Translations under genes and position numbers: made by a program
Origin: Streptomyces sp. NBC_01465
GTDB taxonomy: Bacteria > Actinomycetota > Actinomycetes > Streptomycetales > Streptomycetaceae
Length of the DNA stretch: 64,000 nucleotides
Reading direction: 5' to 3'
NCBI RefSeq assembly: GCF_036227325.1
Contig: NZ_CP109467.1
Coordinates: 7,316,001 to 7,380,000 of the forward strand
Notes under the pieces: model-generated
What the model was told of the DNA's origin: nothing
Databases searched by the model: none
What the model saw: only the letters and a program-made list of their open reading frames with translations
Shown: in pieces, positions 52,434 through 60,983 of the stretch
How positions within the stretch are numbered: position 1 is the stretch's first letter
Layout: each line of letters begins with the position of its first letter

Positions 52434-52872
52434 GGTCCATGACCCAGTTGGTGAGCCAGGTCTTCCCGCCGTCCACGGAGAAGGCCTGCTCCCAGCGCGG
52501 AGTGCCCTCGTTCATCCCCGACCAGGTGAAACGGACCTTGACGTCCTTGCCGCCATGGGTGTCGTCGCCGTAGAACTCGCCCCGCCCGGCGTCGGTGAAG
52601 CGCCCCGTCACGGGCGGGAAGAGCGTGCCCGTGCGCTTGCTCGCCCAGTACAGCGACCACTCCTTGCGCTCCGTGTCGAACAAGCGCAGCGTGAGCCCGG
52701 CGAAGCCCTTCGTCGGGAAGTCGATCTCGTCGAAGTTGGCCCCGCCGTCGAAGTGGCGGCTCCCGCGCGACGTGGCGGCGAACTCCTCCCAGGCGCTGGT
52801 CTCGTCGAGGAAGTCCGTACGCCATCGGTTGGCGACGTCCCAGCTGCCGATGAGGAAGTCGAACTCGTTCAT
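52417..52872 (-). CDS. DUF1579-like hypothetical protein
   Basis: A 151-residue protein beginning MNEFDFLIGSWDVANRWR, with the G-S-W-D/x-x-R opening and a lipocalin-like run of beta strands (HFDGGANFDEIDFP, RKEWSLYWASKR, GRGEFYGDD, VKVRFTWSGM). It resembles DUF1579/heme-binding-like small domains of unknown function. The start overlaps the upstream hypothetical (ATGA). Confidence 0.7.
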   Translation of the reverse strand: MNEFDFLIGSWDVANRWRTDFLDETSAWEEFAATSRGSRHFDGGANFDEIDFPTKGFAGLTLRLFDTERKEWSLYWASKRTGTLFPPVTGRFTDAGRGEFYGDDTHGGKDVKVRFTWSGMNEGTPRWEQAFSVDGGKTWLTNWVMDLTRRD

Positions 52873-53354
52873 GAGCGGTCTCCAGTGGTGCCGTCGGGGA
52901 GGGAATCGGCGAGATAGGCATCGAGATCCGGGCGCTCGGGCACCATCATGTGCCGCACCCAGGCGTCGCGTTCATGGACGATCGGCGGCAGCTCCCACAC
53001 ACAGCCGATCCACGACCGCTCGCGGTCGAGCTTGATGAAGTGGGCCGGGTCGAGGTCGGGGCAGTCGAGCTCCGGCTGCCCGGCCGCGGCCCCGCCGAAG
53101 TGCAGGACGTTGTCCCACACCCAGCTGTACGCGTTGAGATACGCGCCCGTGTCGCCGCCCCGGTGCACCACCACGAAGGTGGCCGGGGGAGTGGTGTCGG
53201 GCGGCGGGAGCAGCTGGGGGAGAACGGCGTACGCGGCCTTCTCCACCTCGGGCTCGATGCCCGCCGGGTCCGCGGTGACGTGATAGCGCTTGATGCGCCG
53301 GCCGGCCACCTCGATCGGTGGCAGGGAGGTCAGGAACTTCTCTGCGAAAGTCAT
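52869..53354 (-). CDS. Conserved hypothetical, target candidate of the adjacent YafY regulator
   Basis: A 161-residue protein from ATG 53354 (MTFAEKFLTSLPPIEVAGRR). Neither this start nor ATG 53384 (MSVKRFYLP) has a good ribosome site; GTG 53378 has AGGA close by. It contains a Trp/His-rich core (YSWVWDNVLHFGG, RSWIGCVWELPP). I do not recognise a family with a known activity. It is divergent from the WYL regulator across a strong palindrome and forms an operon with the DUF1579-like gene. Confidence 0.68.
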   Translation of the reverse strand: MTFAEKFLTSLPPIEVAGRRIKRYHVTADPAGIEPEVEKAAYAVLPQLLPPPDTTPPATFVVVHRGGDTGAYLNAYSWVWDNVLHFGGAAAGQPELDCPDLDPAHFIKLDRERSWIGCVWELPPIVHERDAWVRHMMVPERPDLDAYLADSLPDGTTGDRS

Positions 53355-53372
53355 GAGTGGAAGGTAGAACCG

Positions 53373-53399
53373 CTTCACTGACATCCTATGTCAGTGAAG
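53373..53399. promoter_or_regulatory. 12-base-arm palindrome over the YafY start codon
   Basis: CTTCACTGACAT (53373-53384) and ATGTCAGTGAAG (53388-53399) are perfect complements around CCT. The right arm begins with the ATG of the YafY/WYL gene. The left arm gives a mirror ATG on the other strand. TGACA-N-TGTCA operators are common for this regulator type, so I read it as its own operator and that of the divergent operon. Confidence 0.78.
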
Positions 53400-54323
53400 T
53401 CCAGCCGTCTTGTCTCGATCCTTCTGCTGCTCCAGACCCGGGGGCGGATGACCGCCGCCCAGCTCGCCGAGGAGCTGGAGGTGTCGGTCCGTACCGTCTA
53501 CCGCGACGTCGAGGCGCTGCACGCCGCGGGCGTCCCGCTCTACGGGGACGCGGGGCACGCCGGCGGCTACCAGGTCCTGGCGGGCTACCGCACGAAGTTG
53601 ACCGGCCTCAACACCGGCGAGGCCGAGGCCCTCTTCCTCTCCGGGATCCCGGGCCCCGCCGCCGAACTCGGGCTCGGCTCGGTCCTCGCCGCCGCCCAGC
53701 TGAAGCTGCGGGCCGCGCTCCCGGAGGAGCTGCGCGGGCATGTCGACCGGATGCAGTCCCGCTTCCATCTGGACGCGCCTGGCTGGTACGCGAAGGACGA
53801 ACCGGTGCCGTTCCTGCAGGACGTCGCCGATGCCGTCTGGAACGGGCGGGTCATCGAGGTCCGCTACCGGCGCTGGAAGGAGCCGACCGAGGTGGACCGG
53901 CGGCTCGAACCGTACGGCCTGGTCCTCAAGGCGGGGCGCTGGTACGTGATCGCGGGTCCGTGGCCGCGCACCTTCCGCGTCGACCAGATCCTCCAACTCT
54001 CGCAGTCGGACGAAGAGTTCACGGTCCCGGACGGCTTCGACCTGGCCGCCTACTGGCAGCAGTACCAGGCCGACTTCCGGGCGCGGCTGCAGCGCGGGGA
54101 GGCCGTCGTACGGCTGACACAGCGGGGAGCGGAGGCGCTCGCCGTCGCCTGGGATCCGGACGCGGACGGCCGGACCACCGCCACCGTGCCCATCGAGTCC
54201 GTGGACCACGCCCACGGCGAGTTCCTGAAACTGGGCGCGGACGTCGAGGTCGTCGAACCGGCAGAGCTGCGCGACCACCTCCGCGAGACGGCCGCGCAGC
54301 TCACCGCGCTCTACGCCCCCTGA
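53388..54323 (+). CDS. YafY/WYL-domain transcriptional regulator
   Basis: A 311-residue regulator. N-terminal winged helix (MTAAQLAEELEVSVRTVYRDVEALHAAGVPLYGD, split over residues about 15-55), WYL ligand domain about 130-215 (IEVRYRRWKEPTEVDRRLEPYG, LKAGRWYVIAGPWPRTFRVDQI) and a WCX-type tail (about 230-300). Such proteins commonly sense small molecules or nucleotides. No ribosome site precedes ATG 53388, which sits inside the operator palindrome, so the mRNA may be leaderless. Confidence 0.88.
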   Translation: MSVKSSRLVSILLLLQTRGRMTAAQLAEELEVSVRTVYRDVEALHAAGVPLYGDAGHAGGYQVLAGYRTKLTGLNTGEAEALFLSGIPGPAAELGLGSVLAAAQLKLRAALPEELRGHVDRMQSRFHLDAPGWYAKDEPVPFLQDVADAVWNGRVIEVRYRRWKEPTEVDRRLEPYGLVLKAGRWYVIAGPWPRTFRVDQILQLSQSDEEFTVPDGFDLAAYWQQYQADFRARLQRGEAVVRLTQRGAEALAVAWDPDADGRTTATVPIESVDHAHGEFLKLGADVEVVEPAELRDHLRETAAQLTALYAP

Positions 54324-55162
54324 AGGTCCCAGGCCCCTGACGCCGCCGCATCGCGCGCGAACTCCGCGAAGTCCCGGGGCTCGCGGCCCAGCACCCGCTT
54401 GACCCCGTCGGTCGTGGCCGCGTTGTGCCCGTCGAGGAGCGTCGTGAACAGCCCCGCCAGCCACTCCGCCTCGGGCCCCGGCATTCCGTACTCCTGGAGC
54501 GCGTGCGCGTACTCCTCCTCGGAGACCGGTACGTAGCCGATCTCGCGCCCCGTCGCCCGCCCGATCTCCGCCACCACCTCGGCGAAGGTCAGCAGTCGGG
54601 GCCCGGTCACCTCGTGCACCAGCCCCTCGTGCCCCTCCTCGGTGAGGGCGGCCACGATCACGTCCGCCAGATCGTCCGCGTCGATCCACGGCTCGGCGGT
54701 GTCGCCGCCCGGGAAGGCGACCTCACCGGCGAGCACGCCCTCGATCATGGGGCCCTCGCTGAAGTTCTGGGCGAAGAACGAGGCCCGTACGACGGTGAGT
54801 CGGGGGAACGACTCGCGCAGCGCACTCTCCGCCCCGGCCGCCTCCGGCTCCCCGCGCCCCGACAGCAGCACCAGCCGCCCGACCCCCGCCCGGGCCGCGA
54901 TCCGCCCGAAGCTGCGCATCGCCGTGTCCGCGCCGGGCGCCGCGAGGTCGGGGTAGTACGCCACGAAGGCCGTGTCCGCACCTTCCAGTGCCGGGCCCCA
55001 GCTCCCCTCGTCCTCCCAGTCGAAGCGGACCGCACCCTGCCGCGAGCCGGCCAGCACCCGCACCCCGCGGGCGGCGAGCCGCTCACTCACGCGGCGACCG
55101 GTCTTCCCGGTCGCGCTCGTCACCAACACTGTTTCCTGCTGCGTGTTCTCCGTGTTCGTCAT
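54311..55162 (-). CDS. NmrA-like NAD(P)H-binding oxidoreductase
   Basis: A 283-residue protein from ATG 55162. The atypical SDR Rossmann loop is VLVTSATGKTGRRVSERLA, followed by VRVLAGSRQGAVRFDWED, VGRLVLLSGRGEPEA and PWIDADDLADVIVAAL. Such NmrA-like proteins act as redox sensors or quinone reductases. The divergent AraC regulator is its likely controller. The end overlaps the YafY gene by 13 bases. Confidence 0.88.
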   Translation of the reverse strand: MTNTENTQQETVLVTSATGKTGRRVSERLAARGVRVLAGSRQGAVRFDWEDEGSWGPALEGADTAFVAYYPDLAAPGADTAMRSFGRIAARAGVGRLVLLSGRGEPEAAGAESALRESFPRLTVVRASFFAQNFSEGPMIEGVLAGEVAFPGGDTAEPWIDADDLADVIVAALTEEGHEGLVHEVTGPRLLTFAEVVAEIGRATGREIGYVPVSEEEYAHALQEYGMPGPEAEWLAGLFTTLLDGHNAATTDGVKRVLGREPRDFAEFARDAAASGAWDLQGA

Positions 55163-55244
55163 GTGTCCAGCGTCGTGCGTGAGCGGCACCTTCTCCATGC
55201 TCCAGAGACGCACCCGCATACGTCTGCGTCTACGCTCCTCCTCC

Positions 55245-56186
55245 ATGGACGCACTCGCCGGACTTCTGGACGGACCGAGGGCCCGGGGGGCCTTTCTGCT
55301 GCGCATGGTGATGGAGCCGCCCTGGTCGGTACGGATCGAGGACGAAGCCCCGCTCTGTCTGATGACCATGGCCAAGGGCGAGGCCTGGGTGATCCCCGAG
55401 GCCGGGAACGCGATCCGGATGCGCCCCGGCGACGTGGTCGTCGCGCGCGGCCCCGAGCCGTACACCGTCGCCTGCGCGGCCGACGCCGAGCCCAGCTGGC
55501 TGATCGGCCCCGGCGGGAGCTGCTCCACCCTGCGCGGGGAGCCGCTCTCGGTCTCGATGGACCTGGGGGTGCGGACCTGGGGCAATACCGCAGACGGCTC
55601 GGCCGCCATGCTGGTGGGGACCTATCTGATGGGCGGCGAGCTCACCCGCCGGCTCCTGGACGCGCTCCCCGGGCTGCTGATCCTGCCCGCCGACGAGTGG
55701 AACTCCTCCCTGATGCCGCTGCTCGACGAGGAGATCTCCCGCGACGAACCGGGCCAGAGCGTGGTCCTCGACAGGCTGCTCGACCTGCTCCTGATCGCGG
55801 TGCTGCGCGACTGGTTCTCGCGGCCGCAGGCGAAGGCCCCCGCCTGGTACCGGGCGATGGGCGACCCGGTCGTCGGCCAGGCGCTCCGCCTGATGCAGAA
55901 CGACCCCGCACATCCCTGGACGGTGGCGCTGCTGGCCACCAGGACGGGAGTGTCGCGGGCTCAACTCGCGCGCAGGTTCAGCGAGTTGGTGGGGGAGCCG
56001 CCGATGTCGTACCTCACCGGCTGGCGGCTCGCACAGGCGGCGGATCTGCTGCGTACGACGGACGTGACCGTCGAGGCGGTCGCCAGAAAGGTGGGCTACA
56101 GCGGCTCGTTCGCGCTGAGCGCGGCCTTCAAACGGGTGCGCGGCATCAGCCCGCAGGAGCACCGGACACAGGCGGACATCCGCTAG
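55245..56186 (+). CDS. AraC-family regulator with cupin sensor
   Basis: A 313-residue regulator from ATG 55245 (MDALAGLLDGPRARGAFLLRM). The cupin-6-type sensor covers about 1-180 (IRMRPGDVVVARGPEPYT). Two helix-turn-helix motifs fill about 205-305 (TGVSRAQLARRFSELVGEPPMSYL and TVEAVARKVGYSGSFALSAAF, split). This AraC/NmrA head-to-head pairing is common, with the regulator controlling the oxidoreductase. The TAG forms a shared CTAG with the convergent kinase gene. Confidence 0.9.
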   Translation: MDALAGLLDGPRARGAFLLRMVMEPPWSVRIEDEAPLCLMTMAKGEAWVIPEAGNAIRMRPGDVVVARGPEPYTVACAADAEPSWLIGPGGSCSTLRGEPLSVSMDLGVRTWGNTADGSAAMLVGTYLMGGELTRRLLDALPGLLILPADEWNSSLMPLLDEEISRDEPGQSVVLDRLLDLLLIAVLRDWFSRPQAKAPAWYRAMGDPVVGQALRLMQNDPAHPWTVALLATRTGVSRAQLARRFSELVGEPPMSYLTGWRLAQAADLLRTTDVTVEAVARKVGYSGSFALSAAFKRVRGISPQEHRTQADIR

Positions 56187-56746
56187 AAGGAGAAGCCCTC
56201 GGCGGCCTCGTCGGGGGTGACCCCTTGCCGGCGCCCGGGAACATCGTGGACGGCCGCCGCGCCCTCGGAGCGGAGCTGGTCGGCACTGGCGTCACGCGTC
56301 ATGATCGCGGCGTAGGTACGGACATCTGTGGCGGTGACGTCCGGGCGTCCTCGCTCGACGTGCTGTTGCAGGAGGTCGGTGACGTCATCGGTGAAGCGCA
56401 GCATCGTCACCGGCACGTCGAAGCGCCGGGCGATGGCGAGGAGGCGTGCGCGGGCCTGCGGAGTGACGTTCGTCGATTCGGCGACCGCTGTCCGTCCTGC
56501 CGCGAGCCTCGCGACGATCCTGCGGTCCCGTTCGTCGAAGATGCGGGCGTCCACCGCGTCCGAGCCGGCCTCGGCGAGCGGGTCGCCGGAGAGCTCCGCG
56601 CGGATCTCGTCGCTGGACACCACGGATTCGGCATCGATCCGGCGCTGTGCGACCAGTGCCCGTACGAAACTCGTCTTGCCCGAGGCCGGTGCTCCGACGA
56701 GCACGACGAGTCCTGCCAGGACACGGACGGGCGCGGCGTTGCTCAC
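56183..56746 (-). CDS. Small P-loop kinase, polynucleotide-kinase-like
   Basis: A 187-residue ATPase/kinase. Walker A is LVVLVGAPASGKTSFVRAL (about 13-30), then VVSSDEIRAELSGD, AVAESTNVTPQARARLL and a lid with VERGRPDVTA. It resembles the kinase domain of T4-PNK/PrpA-linked P-loop kinases and zeta-like kinases. The substrate is unknown. Confidence 0.82.
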   Translation of the reverse strand: MSNAAPVRVLAGLVVLVGAPASGKTSFVRALVAQRRIDAESVVSSDEIRAELSGDPLAEAGSDAVDARIFDERDRRIVARLAAGRTAVAESTNVTPQARARLLAIARRFDVPVTMLRFTDDVTDLLQQHVERGRPDVTATDVRTYAAIMTRDASADQLRSEGAAAVHDVPGRRQGVTPDEAAEGFSF

Positions 56747-56776
56747 GGTGCGGGACCTTTCGGGGCGGCGGGCGCA

Positions 56777-56810
56777 GAACGCCGCCCGGCTGGGGAGCCG
56801 GACGGCGTTC
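56777..56810 (-). terminator. Hairpin terminator after the aldo/keto reductase gene
   Basis: GAACGCCG pairs with CGGCGTTC, with a second inner stem CCGGCT/AGCCGG around GGGG. It lies between the end of the aldo/keto reductase gene and the start of the kinase gene on the same strand. Confidence 0.7.
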
Positions 56811-56831
56811 GGGGCGGTGCTGGTGGTGTGA

Positions 56832-57668
56832 TCAGGCGCCGAGGTTGAACTCGGCCGGGTCGGGACCCAGTCGCTTGCCCTCGTCGAGCGCGGTGATCGC
56901 GGCCAGGTCGTCGGCGTCGAGCTCGAAGCCGAAGACGTCGATGTTCTCCTGGATCCGGGACGGGGTCACGGACTTGGGGATCACCACGTTGCCGAGCTGC
57001 AGGTGCCAGCGGAGCACGACCTGGGCCGGGGTGCGGCCGTGCTTCTGGGCGATCGCGACGATCGTCGGGACCTCCAGGAGGCCCTTGCCCTGGCCCAGCG
57101 GCGACCAGGCCTCGGTCGCGATGTTGTGCTTGGCGTGCACCGCGCGAAGGTCGGCCTGCTGGAGCTGGGGGTGCAGCTCCACCTGGTTCAGGACCGGCAC
57201 CACGGAGGTCTCGCCGAGCAGGCGCTCCAGGTGGTCCGCGGGGAAGTTCGAGACGCCGATGGCCTTGGCGCGGCCGTCCGCGTAGATCTTCTCGAAGGCC
57301 TTGTACGTGTCGACGTACGCGTCCTTGGCCGGGACCGGCCAGTGGATCAGGTACAGGTCGACGTGGTCGAGGCCGAGCTTCGAGAGGGAGTCGTCGAAGG
57401 CGCGCAGGGTCGAGTCGTACCCCTGCTCGGTGTTCCACAGCTTGGTGGTGACGAAGAGCTCGTCACGGGCGATCCCGGAGGAGGCGATGGCCTTGCCGGT
57501 GCCCTCCTCGTTGCCGTAGATCGCCGCGGTGTCGATGGAGCGGTAACCCGCCTCGAGCGCCGTGCCGACGGCCTTCGTGGCCTCGTCGTCGGCGACCTGC
57601 CAGACGCCGAAGCCGAGCTGCGGCATCTCGACGCCGTTGTTGAGGGTGATGAAGGGGACCTTGCTCAC
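56832..57668 (-). CDS. Aldo/keto reductase
   Basis: A 278-residue NADPH enzyme from GTG 57668. Catalytic residues are visible: Asp and Tyr in SIDTAAIYGNEEGTG, Lys in FVTTKLWN, His in YLIHWPVP. The cofactor end is VIPKSVTPSRIQENIDVF. It is the 2,5-diketo-gluconate reductase / AKR5-like type, acting on small aldehydes or keto sugars. It is divergent from the GH105 operon. Confidence 0.93.
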   Translation of the reverse strand: MSKVPFITLNNGVEMPQLGFGVWQVADDEATKAVGTALEAGYRSIDTAAIYGNEEGTGKAIASSGIARDELFVTTKLWNTEQGYDSTLRAFDDSLSKLGLDHVDLYLIHWPVPAKDAYVDTYKAFEKIYADGRAKAIGVSNFPADHLERLLGETSVVPVLNQVELHPQLQQADLRAVHAKHNIATEAWSPLGQGKGLLEVPTIVAIAQKHGRTPAQVVLRWHLQLGNVVIPKSVTPSRIQENIDVFGFELDADDLAAITALDEGKRLGPDPAEFNLGA

Positions 57669-57935
57669 GAGCGGTCGGTTCCTAACGTCGTCGTCGGTTG
57701 GTTCTCTCTCATGGTCAACGAAGATGCGGATCCCATCATTCCCGTCCTGAGGATGGCGCGATACAGATCCGACCTTCTTGGTCCGAGCCATTGACCGCGT
57801 ACCAACAAGACGCAACTCTATGACACATAACTGAACGCGGTACACCCTTGTGAACGGCTGCACTCGGTTATGCCCTGTACGTGCACCACATCGCTCACTC
57901 CTGAACTCCCCTCTCAGGAAGGCAGGCATCTGCCC
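57669..57935. promoter_or_regulatory. Intergenic region with divergent promoters
   Basis: 267 bases between the leftward aldo/keto reductase and the rightward polysaccharide operon. It is AT-richer around 57815-57835 and contains a TTGACC at 57791. None of the four-site GntR palindrome is present. I could not define a confident -10 or operator for either gene. Confidence 0.4.
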
Positions 57936-59531
57936 ATGTGGAACGCTTCGAATACATCGGACCTCAGGGCGAGGCGAAGGCGGCCCGGCCCGCGTGCGCT
58001 GCTCCTGGCCACGGTCCTCGCCTGCACCGGCCTCGCCGTGCCGCACCCGGCCGCCGCACAGCCCGCCACCACCGCCGACGCGGTCGGATACGAGGCGGAG
58101 AGTGCCCAGGTCCATCTGGGCACGGTGGCCGCCGACCACCCCGGATTCACCGGGACCGGCTTCGTCGACTACACCAACGTGACCGGCAGCTATGTCGAGT
58201 TCACGGTCGACGCGGCGCAGGCGGGCGACGCCGCCCTCACCCTGCGGTTCGCCAACGGAACCACCACCGACCGGCCCATGGACATCACCGTGAACGGGAC
58301 GAAGGTCGCCACCGGCGTCTCCTTCCCCTCCACGGCCACCTGGACCGGCTGGCAGACCCGCACGCTCACCGCGGCCCTCACTGCCGGTGCGAACACGGTC
58401 CGCGCCACGGCCAGCACCGCGAACGGCGGCCCCAACCTGGACTCGCTGACCGTCGGCACCCCCTCCGCCGTCACCGACTGGTCGACCGCGATGGTCGACT
58501 CCACCACGGCCCGCTACACACCGACGACCATCGGCGGCTGGTCGTACCCCGTGGGCCTCTACCTCTACGGCCAGTACCTCACGTACCAGCGGACCCACAA
58601 CCCGGCGTACCTCGCGTACATCAAGAGCTACGTCGACCGCTTCGTCGACGCGAGCGGCGTCATCAACCAGTCCTTCAACAGCCTCGACTCGATGCAGGCC
58701 GGCCGGCTCCTGGTGATCCTCCACCACGAGACGGGCGACCAGCGGTACGCCACCGCGGCCAAGACCATTCGCGACCGCCTCAACACCTACCCGCGCACCG
58801 CGGACGGCGGCTTCTGGCACGCGGACACCAGCAGTCGGGCCCACCAGCTCTGGGCCGACGGCGTCTACATGGTCAATCCGTTCCTCGTCGAGTACGGCAA
58901 GGAGTTCCACGACTCCGCGTACACGAACGAGGAAGCGGCCAAGCAACTCGCCGTGTACGGCAGCCACTTGCAGGTGGCGGGCGGCCTCCTCAAGCACGCC
59001 TGGGACGAGTCGCGCACCGCCGGCTGGTCCGACCCCACGACCGGCCTCGCCCCCGAACACTGGTGCCGCGCCGTCGGCTGGTACTCGATGGCGATCGTCA
59101 ACGTCCTCGACGCCATCCCCGCCGACGCCCCGCGCAGGCCCCAGCTCCTGACGATCCTGCGCAATCTGGCCACGGGCCTGGAGCGGACCCAGGACCCGGC
59201 CACGGGGCGCTGGTTCCAGGTCATGGACAAGGGCGACCGCAGCGACAACTGGACCGAAACGTCCTGCTCCTCGATGTTCACCTACGCGCTCTCCCGGGGC
59301 GCCCAGCAGGGCTACGTCGACCACCACTTCGCAGCCGTCGCGCAACGCGGCTACCAGGGCGTGCTCGCCAAGGTCTCCCTCGGCGCGGACGGTCTGACGA
59401 ACCTCACGGATATCACCATCGGCACCAACGTCGGCGACTACGCCTACTACGTCGCGAGGCAGAGGGCCACCAACGACTTCCACGGCCTCGGGGCCTTCCT
59501 GATCATGAACGAGCAGATGAGGACACGATGA
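57936..59531 (+). CDS. Secreted GH105-like unsaturated uronyl hydrolase with CBM35
   Basis: A 531-residue exported enzyme from ATG 57936. The signal peptide ends near residue 42 (AAA-type site). A CBM35 module covers about 50-175 (YEAESAQVHLGTVAADHPGFTG, FVDYTNVTGSYVEF). The GH88/GH105 alpha/alpha barrel runs from about 180: MQAGRLLVILHHETG, HQLWADGVYMVNPFL with the catalytic Asp, and CRAVGWYSMAIV. This family removes the unsaturated galacturonate left by rhamnogalacturonan lyases. It is the first gene of the operon; the stop overlaps the next ATG. Confidence 0.85.
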   Translation: MWNASNTSDLRARRRRPGPRALLLATVLACTGLAVPHPAAAQPATTADAVGYEAESAQVHLGTVAADHPGFTGTGFVDYTNVTGSYVEFTVDAAQAGDAALTLRFANGTTTDRPMDITVNGTKVATGVSFPSTATWTGWQTRTLTAALTAGANTVRATASTANGGPNLDSLTVGTPSAVTDWSTAMVDSTTARYTPTTIGGWSYPVGLYLYGQYLTYQRTHNPAYLAYIKSYVDRFVDASGVINQSFNSLDSMQAGRLLVILHHETGDQRYATAAKTIRDRLNTYPRTADGGFWHADTSSRAHQLWADGVYMVNPFLVEYGKEFHDSAYTNEEAAKQLAVYGSHLQVAGGLLKHAWDESRTAGWSDPTTGLAPEHWCRAVGWYSMAIVNVLDAIPADAPRRPQLLTILRNLATGLERTQDPATGRWFQVMDKGDRSDNWTETSCSSMFTYALSRGAQQGYVDHHFAAVAQRGYQGVLAKVSLGADGLTNLTDITIGTNVGDYAYYVARQRATNDFHGLGAFLIMNEQMRTR

Positions 59532-60745
59532 ACGCGGTCAACGGGCACCACCCCTCCCGCAGAACAGTCATCGGCGCCGCGCTCGGCGGCGCGGCGGCCG
59601 CAGGACTTCCTCTCCCGGCCCGCGCGGCCACCTCCCCCACCGAGGCGCTCGCCGTCTCCAGCTGGCAGCAGCGCTGGGCCCCGTCCGCCGCCGTCGAAGG
59701 ACTCGCCGCCTTCGAGACGATCGAGGACGACCGGGCCGATTCGCACCCCGCCGGTCAGCCGCACATCTTCCCCGAGGGCGACACCTACCGCTGGAACATG
59801 CACACGGTCGACCGGGACACGTCGACCGACCGCCAGCGCCAGGAGGTCACCGGGATGCGGACCCCGGCGGGCGGTCCGTACCTCCAGTGGACCGCCGGGC
59901 AGACCTGGCGGACCACGTACTCGATGTACATCCCCGGCTCTCTCAAGGCGACGACGAGCTTCACCCACATCATGCAGATGAAGGAGCCGGGCACCGGCAC
60001 CTCGCCGATCGTCGTCCAGTCACTGCGCCGGGTGAGCGGGGCGCAGACCATCGAGCTCCAACTCCCCATCGCAGGCGTGCTGGTGGGCCGCACGAGCCTG
60101 GACCCGCTGCACGACACCTGGACGGACGTCGACTTCACCATCAGGGTCGGCGACGGCACAGCGGGGATGGTCCGCTGGGTCCTGCGGGACAGCGCCGGAG
60201 TCACCCTGATCGACGTCACCAAGGACGGCGTGGACACCCTCATAGACCAGCGGACCCGCCCCAAGTGGGGCATCTACCGCTCGCTCGGCGACACCTCGGG
60301 ATCGCTCCAGGACTGCTATCTGCTGACCAGGGACATGCGGGGCTATCAGCTGGCCTCCGGCGGATCGGGCGTCTACCAGGCCGAGGAGGCCCGGATCTCG
60401 CAGGGCGCCGTCGAGTCGAACCACCTCGGCTTCAACGGCACCGGTTTCGTCAACTACGACAACATCACCGGCAGTTACGCGGAATGGACCGTCGAGTCCT
60501 CGGCCGCGGCCGGCGCCGTGCTCGCCCTCCGGTACGCCAACGGCACCACCGCCAACCGCCCGATGGACATCTCCGTCAACGGCACCGTCGTCTCCGCGGG
60601 ACGTCCCTTCAACCCCACGGCCGACTGGGACACCTGGGCGACCAGCTCCCTCGCCGTGGCCCTGAAGTCCGGCACGAACACCATCCGGGCGACCGCCGCC
60701 ACCGCCGACGGCGGCCCCAACGTCGACCAGATCACGATCAGTTGA
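59528..60745 (+). CDS. Exported polysaccharide-lyase-like protein with CBM35
   Basis: A 405-residue protein from ATG 59528 with a Tat-type start (HHPSRRTVIGAALGGAA). Residues about 40-265 form a jelly-roll with WNMHTVDRDTSTDRQRQEVTG, SFTHIMQMKEPGTGTSP and RPKWGIYRSLGD, resembling heparin-lyase-I-like or PL-type concanavalin folds. A CBM35 follows at about 275-400 (YQAEEARISQGAVESNHLGF). Substrate unproven; the setting suggests a uronic-acid polymer. It is ATGA-coupled to the GH105 gene. Confidence 0.72.
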   Translation: MNAVNGHHPSRRTVIGAALGGAAAAGLPLPARAATSPTEALAVSSWQQRWAPSAAVEGLAAFETIEDDRADSHPAGQPHIFPEGDTYRWNMHTVDRDTSTDRQRQEVTGMRTPAGGPYLQWTAGQTWRTTYSMYIPGSLKATTSFTHIMQMKEPGTGTSPIVVQSLRRVSGAQTIELQLPIAGVLVGRTSLDPLHDTWTDVDFTIRVGDGTAGMVRWVLRDSAGVTLIDVTKDGVDTLIDQRTRPKWGIYRSLGDTSGSLQDCYLLTRDMRGYQLASGGSGVYQAEEARISQGAVESNHLGFNGTGFVNYDNITGSYAEWTVESSAAAGAVLALRYANGTTANRPMDISVNGTVVSAGRPFNPTADWDTWATSSLAVALKSGTNTIRATAATADGGPNVDQITIS

Positions 60746-60761
60746 GAGAGGTGAGGCAGCG

Positions 60762-60983
60762 ATGAAGAGACTGACGGCCGTCCTCGGACTGGCCCTCGCG
60801 CTGATGCTCGGCATCTGGCAGCCGTCCGTGAGCGCCGCGCCGGCGCCGGACACCGCCGACTGGGACACCTGGGCCACCAGGACCTTCACCGTCCCGCTCG
60901 ACGCCGGGTCCAACACCGTGCGCCTGACGGCGACCACAGCGAACGGCGCCCCGAACCTGGACTGCCTGGACGGTCCGGCATGA
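60762..60983 (+). pseudogene. Remnant: signal peptide joined to the end of a CBM35
   Basis: A 73-codon frame: MKRLTAVLGLALALMLG is a signal peptide, and after APAPD the sequence is TADWDTWATRTFTVPLDAG and GAPNLDCLDGPA, matching only the last 40 residues of the CBM35 in the preceding gene. A catalytic domain and most of the binding module seem to have been deleted in frame. The ribosome site and ATGA overlap with the next gene persist, so it may still serve translation coupling. Confidence 0.75.
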
